Below, piece by piece: positions 59,492 through 64,000 of a stretch of 64,000 nucleotides of DNA. Within the stretch, counting starts at the first letter, position 1, and each line of letters opens with the position of its first letter. Both the position numbers and the translations under genes were made by a program. This stretch comes from Leifsonia sp. NPDC080035 (GTDB taxonomy: Bacteria > Actinomycetota > Actinomycetes > Actinomycetales > Microbacteriaceae), in assembly GCF_040050925.1 (NCBI RefSeq), contig NZ_CP157390.1, forward strand, positions 2,108,001-2,172,000, read 5' to 3'. The notes under the pieces were generated by a model, which worked only from the letters and a program-made list of their open reading frames with translations, was not told the origin of the DNA and searched no databases.

Positions 59492-61219
59492 TCACCGGGA
59501 CCGCGAGCGCAGCCGGGTCTCCTCGATGTCGAGCATGGCCTGGGCCTCGCTCAGGATGCGCGACGGGTACGCGCCGCGCGAGCGCTCCAGGAGCAGCCGG
59601 TCGCGTTCGGCGTCCACGACCGCGAGCCGCAGGCTGCGGTAGACGTGGTGCGGCCGGCTCTCCGGCGGCTCGTCGAACATCACGGAGCGCTCCCACGCCG
59701 CCTCGGCGCGCAGGTAGGTCGTCTGGCGAACCCGCTCGACCACCTCCGGGTCGACCGGCGCGGAGGTGCCTGCTGCGCCCTCCGGATCGTCGAGCACCGC
59801 CAGTCCGGTCTCGCTGAGGTCGTCGAGAAGCTGGGCGAGCAGCCGGCGGTCGTCCTTCACGTCGATGCCCTGCAGACCGAGCACGCGGATCAGCCACGGC
59901 AGCGTGCCGCCCTGCACGACAAGGCTGACGAACGCGACCGTGAAGGCGATCAGGATGAGCTGCGGGCGGTACGGGATCCCCGTCGGCAGCGACTGCGCCG
60001 CCGCGAGCGTCACGACGCCGCGCATCCCAGACCAGCCGAGCACGACGCCGCCCCGCCAGTCGATCGCCTCCTGCCGGTACTCCTCCAGGTCGCTGCGGTG
60101 CCGCGTGTAGCGGGCCTCCGCGCGCTGTTTGCGCAGTGCCTGCCAGCGGTAGCGCACCGGGTGATCTCGGAAGTAGCTGATCATCAGCCACTCCCGCAGC
60201 ACGGCCTTCTCCTGCCGTTCGCCTCGGTGTTTGAGGAAGTAGATGAGGGGGCCGATCAGCACGAAGCGGATGATGACGAGCGCGCCCATCGCGATCAACC
60301 CGATGCCGACCGCATCCCAGACGCTGAGGATCTCGGGATGCTTCACGTCCAGGATCAGCGTCCGCAGCTCGAGGCCGATGAGCAGGAAGACGCCGTTCTC
60401 GAGCAGGAACTGGATGGTGCGCCAGTTGATCTGGTCGCTGATCCGTGCCTGCGCGGTGAAGTGCCGGGGCGCCGCGTGCCCGGTGTAGAGACCCGTCACG
60501 ACGACCGCGAGCACGCCGGAACCGTGCAGCGCCTCCGTTGGCGCGAATGCTGCGAACGGCACGACGACGGACAGTGCCGTGTCGAGCACCGGGTCGCTGA
60601 GCTTGGAGCGGACCCACACCGACGCGAAGCCGACGACGAGGCCGACCACGAGCGCGATGATGACGGCGGAGAAGAAGTCCAGCACGCCGGAGAGGGGGGT
60701 GGCGAGCGTCCCCACCGCGGCGGCGAGGGCGGTGCGCAGCAGCACCAGTGCGGTGGCGTCGTTGACCAGCCCCTCGCCCTCCAGCACCGTCAGCAGGCGG
60801 GGCGGGAGGCCGAGCTTGCGGCCGACGGAGGTCGCGGCGACGGCGTCCGGCGGGCTGATGATCGCGCCGAGCGCGATCGCCGCGGCGAGGTTCAGGTCGG
60901 GCAGCAGGGTGAACAGGACGAAGCCGGAGGCGAACGCCGTGATCACGACGAGCACGATCGAGAGCCCGGCGATCGGCGCCAGATTGCGGCGGAAGTCGTT
61001 GAGCGGGACGCTGATCGCGGCCGCGTACAGGATCGGCGGGAGCAGGCCGTCCAGGATGATCTCCGGCGGCACCTCGATCTTAGGGACGCCGGGGAGCACG
61101 GAGAGCGTCACGCCGACCAGCACGAGGATGATCGGGGCGGCGACGCCGAGTTTTCGGGCGAAGGCGGCCACGCCGACGATCACCGCGACGGCGATGACCG
61201 CGTAGACGCCCAGCTCCAT
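59492..61219 (-). CDS. Na+/H+ antiporter, CPA1 family
   Basis: This 575-aa protein has about 12 membrane helices in the first 410 residues with the CPA1 motifs SPPDAVAATSV, GLVNDATALVL and GMRGVVTLAAAQ, followed by a charged cytoplasmic tail of about 165 residues. It exchanges Na+ or K+ for protons and maintains internal pH. It is convergent with arcA, with only ten bases between. The long tail may be regulatory; no known domain is evident. Confidence 0.92.
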   Translation of the reverse strand: MELGVYAVIAVAVIVGVAAFARKLGVAAPIILVLVGVTLSVLPGVPKIEVPPEIILDGLLPPILYAAAISVPLNDFRRNLAPIAGLSIVLVVITAFASGFVLFTLLPDLNLAAAIALGAIISPPDAVAATSVGRKLGLPPRLLTVLEGEGLVNDATALVLLRTALAAAVGTLATPLSGVLDFFSAVIIALVVGLVVGFASVWVRSKLSDPVLDTALSVVVPFAAFAPTEALHGSGVLAVVVTGLYTGHAAPRHFTAQARISDQINWRTIQFLLENGVFLLIGLELRTLILDVKHPEILSVWDAVGIGLIAMGALVIIRFVLIGPLIYFLKHRGERQEKAVLREWLMISYFRDHPVRYRWQALRKQRAEARYTRHRSDLEEYRQEAIDWRGGVVLGWSGMRGVVTLAAAQSLPTGIPYRPQLILIAFTVAFVSLVVQGGTLPWLIRVLGLQGIDVKDDRRLLAQLLDDLSETGLAVLDDPEGAAGTSAPVDPEVVERVRQTTYLRAEAAWERSVMFDEPPESRPHHVYRSLRLAVVDAERDRLLLERSRGAYPSRILSEAQAMLDIEETRLRSRSR

Positions 61220-61245
61220 GCAGTAAGCCTAGGGAACCGCGGCGC

Positions 61246-61824
61246 TCAGCGGGCGCGGAGGCCGTCGATCGCCATCGCGATCACCCGGTCGCGCTGCTCG
61301 TCGTCGTCGAAGGCGACCCCGGCGATACCGGACACCATGCGGATCACGTCGCCGATGGTGGCGTCCTCGCGCAGCTCGCCGGCCGCTTGCGCGCGGCGGA
61401 TGAGCGGCTCGCCCGCGTCGTACAGGGAGGTGCGACAGCTGAGCATCACCGCGGAGTCCTTGTTGAGGCCCTCCAGCAGAGCGTGCTTGGTGCCGATGTA
61501 GCTGACGAAGCGGCGCAGCCACGCCTGGACGGCCGCCCACGGCTCGAGGGAGGTCGCGTCCTGTGCGGCCCGGACCACCGCATCCACCTCGTCGATGTAG
61601 ACGGCCTCGACCAGGGCGTCGCGGGTGGGGAAGTTGCGGTAGAGCGTGCCGATGCCGACGTTCGCGCGGCGGGCGATCTCCTCGAGGGATGCGCCGGTGC
61701 CGTTCGCCGCGAACGCCTCGCGTGCCGCGGCGAGCAGCGCGTCGTAGTTGCGTCGGGCGTCCGCCCGCTGCGGCTTGGCGAGCGGGCTGCGCACGGTCTC
61801 TGTCGCTGCTGCGGGGGCGGTCAC
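61246..61824 (-). CDS. TetR family regulator of the adjacent MFS gene
   Basis: This 192-aa regulator has a TetR helix-turn-helix (LLAAAREAFAANGTGAS in part, EIARRANVGIGTLYRNFPTRDAL) and a helical C-terminal ligand domain of the SbtR type. GTG at 61824 has AGAGAGG 9 bases upstream. It is divergent from an MFS exporter gene whose promoter contains two copies of an inverted repeat, so it very likely represses it and itself until a toxic ligand binds. Confidence 0.88.
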   Translation of the reverse strand: MTAPAAATETVRSPLAKPQRADARRNYDALLAAAREAFAANGTGASLEEIARRANVGIGTLYRNFPTRDALVEAVYIDEVDAVVRAAQDATSLEPWAAVQAWLRRFVSYIGTKHALLEGLNKDSAVMLSCRTSLYDAGEPLIRRAQAAGELREDATIGDVIRMVSGIAGVAFDDDEQRDRVIAMAIDGLRAR

Positions 61825-61897
61825 GGTCTCGAACCTCTCTGGTTGTCCATTCGGGAGTCTGCACGGGACCGTCGTGGCGGGTCCGCGAAACTCGGGG

Positions 61898-61956
61898 TTG
61901 CAAACCGGAGGCACCCTCCGGTAATGTCTTCTACATAACCGGAGGCAACCTCCGAT
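61898..61956 (+). promoter_or_regulatory. MFS promoter with two TetR operators
   Basis: TTGCAA (61898-61903), 18 bases and TAATGT (61922-61927) form a promoter. The perfect repeat ACCGGAGG-CAC-CCTCCGGT (61904-61922) fills the spacer exactly; a second copy ACCGGAGG-CAA-CCTCCGAT lies at 61938-61956, over the expected start region. Confidence 0.75.
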
Positions 61957-62017
61957 CGGAGCCTCCCTCCAATTGTAGCCCACCATCGGCATCCCTTCGA
62001 GAAAAGGAACAAACCTG

Positions 62018-63628
62018 ATGTCTCGATCCCGTCCCGCCGCCACCTTCGCCGTCCTGGCCCTGAGCGTCGGCTCCTTCGCGACCCTCCAGTCGCTCGTCGT
62101 CCCCGTCCTCCCCGTCATCCAGTCTGACCTGCACACGACGACCGCAGGCGTCACCTGGACCATGACCGCCTGGCTCATCGCCGCGGCGGTCGCAACGCCC
62201 CTGCTCGGCCGCGTCGGCGACCTCGTCGGCAAGCGCCGCGTGTTCGTCCTCGCGCTGCTGGCCGTCGCCCTCGGCAGCGTGATCGCCGCCGTCGCGCCCA
62301 ACATCGGCGTCCTCATCGGCGGCCGTGTCGTCCAGGGCCTCGGCGGGGCGATGTTCCCGCTGGCGTTCGGCATCATCCGCGACGAGTTCCCTGCCCGCCG
62401 GCTGCCCTCGGCGATCGGCGCCATCGCGTCCGTCATCGCCATCGGCAGCGGTCTCGGCACTGTGCTCGCCGGCCCGCTCGCCGACGCGCTCAGCTGGCGC
62501 GGCCTGTTCCTCGTCCCCGTCGCGCTGACGGTCACGGCTGCGGTGCTCGCGCTCGCGATCATCCCCGAGTCGCCCACCCGCGCGACCGGTGGGGTGAACC
62601 CGTGGGCGGCCGTGCTGCTCTCCGGCTGGCTGATCGCGCTGCTGCTTCCGCTCAGCACCGGCTCGCAGTGGGGATGGGCGTCCCCGCAGGTCGTCGGCCT
62701 GTTCGTCGTCGCCGCTGTGCTCCTGGCGGCGTGGATCGTCGTCGAGCTGCGTTCCCGGCACCCGCTGGTCGACATGCGCCTGATGCGCGAGCCCGGCGTG
62801 TGGTCCATGAACGCGGCCGCGATCTTCATCGGCGCCGCGATGTTCTCGGTGTTCTCGTACTTCCCGCGTTTCGTGCAGACCCCCGCCAGCACCGGCTATG
62901 GGCTCGGCGCGAGCGTCGCGGAGTCGGGGATGCTGATGCTGCCGATGCTCGTCACCATGGCGGTCACCGGGTTCGCGAGCGGACCGCTCGAGCGCTGGCT
63001 CTCGTTCCGCGCTCAGATCGTGGTCTCCGCCGTGCTGATGGCCGCGGCCAGCCTGTCGCTCGCGTTCTGGCACGGTTCCCTTCTCGCCGTCGCGACCGCG
63101 TCCGGCGTCTTCGGAATCGGCCTCGGCCTCATCTACGCGGCGATCACGAGCGTGGTCGTCCAGAGCGTCCCAGCCACCCAGACCGGCATCGCCAGCGGGA
63201 TGAACGCCAACCTGCGCACCGTTGGATCCGCGCTCGGCGCCGCCGTGATGACGGCGCTGGTCACCGGCACCCTCGGCGTCGGCGGTCTGCCGGCGGAGGC
63301 CGGGTACACCGAGGGCTTCGCCACGGCGGGAGTGCTCGCGCTCGGCGCGGGCGCCGTGACGGTGGCTGCCGCCCTCGTGGTCAGGGCCCGGCGTGCCAGC
63401 GCGTCGGCGGCGGCGGACCTCGCGGCGGTCGCCGGACTCGCCCGGCTGGAGGCCGAGGTGGCCGGCTCGGACCGCACCGTGGCCGTGCTGGAGCCGGCGG
63501 TGCCCGACGGGGACCGCGCGGTGTCCATCCTCGACGCCCGTGAGGCGGAGGCGGCGGAGATGGCGCGCCTCGCCGCGAAGCTGGACGGCGACGACCGCGA
63601 CACGGTGACACAACCCGCCGTGGCCTGA
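62018..63628 (+). CDS. MFS multidrug transporter, 14-helix (DHA2) type
   Basis: This 536-aa exporter has about 14 predicted helices. Motif A reads GRVGDLVGKRRVF, and the helix-5 motif C-like segment is SVIAIGSGLGTVLAGPLAD. After the last helix (about residue 453) an unusual hydrophilic, alanine- and acidic-rich tail of about 80 residues follows, with ADLAAVAGLARLEAEVAGSD. It probably expels a toxic compound in exchange for protons. It is controlled by the divergent TetR protein. Confidence 0.9.
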   Translation: MSRSRPAATFAVLALSVGSFATLQSLVVPVLPVIQSDLHTTTAGVTWTMTAWLIAAAVATPLLGRVGDLVGKRRVFVLALLAVALGSVIAAVAPNIGVLIGGRVVQGLGGAMFPLAFGIIRDEFPARRLPSAIGAIASVIAIGSGLGTVLAGPLADALSWRGLFLVPVALTVTAAVLALAIIPESPTRATGGVNPWAAVLLSGWLIALLLPLSTGSQWGWASPQVVGLFVVAAVLLAAWIVVELRSRHPLVDMRLMREPGVWSMNAAAIFIGAAMFSVFSYFPRFVQTPASTGYGLGASVAESGMLMLPMLVTMAVTGFASGPLERWLSFRAQIVVSAVLMAAASLSLAFWHGSLLAVATASGVFGIGLGLIYAAITSVVVQSVPATQTGIASGMNANLRTVGSALGAAVMTALVTGTLGVGGLPAEAGYTEGFATAGVLALGAGAVTVAAALVVRARRASASAAADLAAVAGLARLEAEVAGSDRTVAVLEPAVPDGDRAVSILDAREAEAAEMARLAAKLDGDDRDTVTQPAVA

Positions 63629-63641
63629 CCCACACACACGT

Positions 63642-63711
63642 CTGAGGCCGAGGGGCGAGACGTTGCGACCGACGCCGATGGCGTGCGCAACGACCCGCCC
63701 CTCGGCCTCAG
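63642..63711. terminator. Large hairpin at convergent gene ends
   Basis: CTGAGGCCGAGGGGCG (63642-63657) pairs perfectly with 63696-63711; inside, CGTTGCG pairs with CGCAACG and ACGCC with GGCGT. It overlaps the stop codon of the GIY-YIG gene. Likely bidirectional terminator. Confidence 0.7.
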
Positions 63712-64000
63712 GCGCGCAGGGCGGCCGCCTCGCTGCGCCAGCGGGCGAGCAGCGCCCAGGGGTCCGGGGCGCCCGCGCGCACCGCATCCACGTGGGCGAG
63801 CAGGTCGTCGGCCGTCTCGAACCACTCGGTGCCCGGGATGCGCAGGCCCGCGAACTGCGCGTGTCTGCGCTGCTCGAGCACGCGATCCCCGCGCTCGAAG
63901 GCGAGCACCTCGTCGTGCGGGAGGCTCGTGAACCGCTGCGCGGGGTTCGCCGACGTGCCGATCTTGATCCGGTCGCGGAAGCGCAGGTAGTAGACGACGT
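63708..64000 (-). CDS. GIY-YIG (MUG113-like) nuclease family protein, 5' end outside window
   Basis: The frame is open to the window edge; 96 codons of the C-terminal part are visible. VVYYLRFRDRIKIGTS matches the GIY-YIG/T5orf172 (MUG113) domain (Y-x-x-x..KIG.S..P..R), followed by NPAQRFTSLPHDEVLAFERGD and GTEWFETADDLLAHV. These proteins are predicted nucleases of unknown target. The start lies upstream of the window. The stop is inside a hairpin shared with the convergent MFS gene. Confidence 0.75.
   Translation of the reverse strand, partial: VVYYLRFRDRIKIGTSANPAQRFTSLPHDEVLAFERGDRVLEQRRHAQFAGLRIPGTEWFETADDLLAHVDAVRAGAPDPWALLARWRSEAAALRA

Noticed and set aside
1..64000. CRISPR arrays, tRNA or rRNA genes, insertion sequences
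   Set aside because: No regularly spaced repeats, cloverleaf-like stretches or transposase frames were seen on either strand.

Overview
The window is GC-rich, densely coded DNA from a Gram-positive actinobacterium, most likely a Microbacteriaceae member (Leifsonia-like). The signs are about 70% GC, many GTG/TTG starts, an LPXTG-type wall anchor, DUF7882, DUF2277, DUF2200 and MSMEG_6728-type proteins, MmyB-type regulators and a carbohydrate ABC importer without its own ATPase. I see no rRNA, tRNA, CRISPR array, transposase or prophage. Assignments come from reading sequence and remembered family features; no database search was run.

Region 1-17.7 kb is housekeeping and accessory: the 3' end of a wall-anchored InlB-repeat protein; regulator/oxidoreductase pairs (XRE/SDR, ECF41 sigma/NAD(P)-binding protein, TetR/SDR); a divergent GGDEF/EAL pair; a MerR-controlled MFS exporter; small enzymes (glyoxalase-like, ACT, NAD(P)HX dehydratase, histidine phosphatase, MBL hydrolase); and two members of a small uncharacterised protein family.

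Region 17.7-29 kb is a carbohydrate-use locus: substrate-binding protein, two permeases, an unassigned 645-aa protein, an RraA-like aldolase, an aldo/keto reductase and an amidohydrolase on the + strand; a GntR/FCD regulator, an SGNH hydrolase and a secreted beta-helix protein on the - strand. One operator-like sequence lies at all three promoters and marks them as one regulon, probably controlled by the GntR protein.

Region 29-41.7 kb carries a secreted sedolisin, an FAD oxidoreductase followed by a second ECF41 sigma gene, a PEP mutase/isocitrate lyase-like protein, an APC permease, an AI-2E-type exporter, an EamA/LysR pair, a phosphotransferase gene broken by one in-frame TGA, and a DUF998 membrane protein. 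ECF41-type promoters (YGTCACA, 16 nt, CGTC) stand before the NAD(P)-binding gene, the first sigma gene and the FAD oxidoreductase gene.

Region 41.7-50 kb is polyamine/GABA catabolism: putrescine oxidase, PucR regulator, gabT, a gabD-like dehydrogenase and a stress protein, with an aldose epimerase between. Region 50.8-53.7 kb has a HicA/HicB-like toxin-antitoxin pair with a repeated operator, a tandem pair of three-helix-bundle proteins, a PhzF protein and a beta-propeller lyase-like protein. Region 53.7-64 kb has a fur-katA operon with its Fur box, a basic amino-acid antiporter plus arginine deiminase, a Na+/H+ antiporter, a TetR/MFS pair with clear operators, and the 3' part of a GIY-YIG gene. 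Long perfect hairpins without U-tracts sit at most convergent gene ends.
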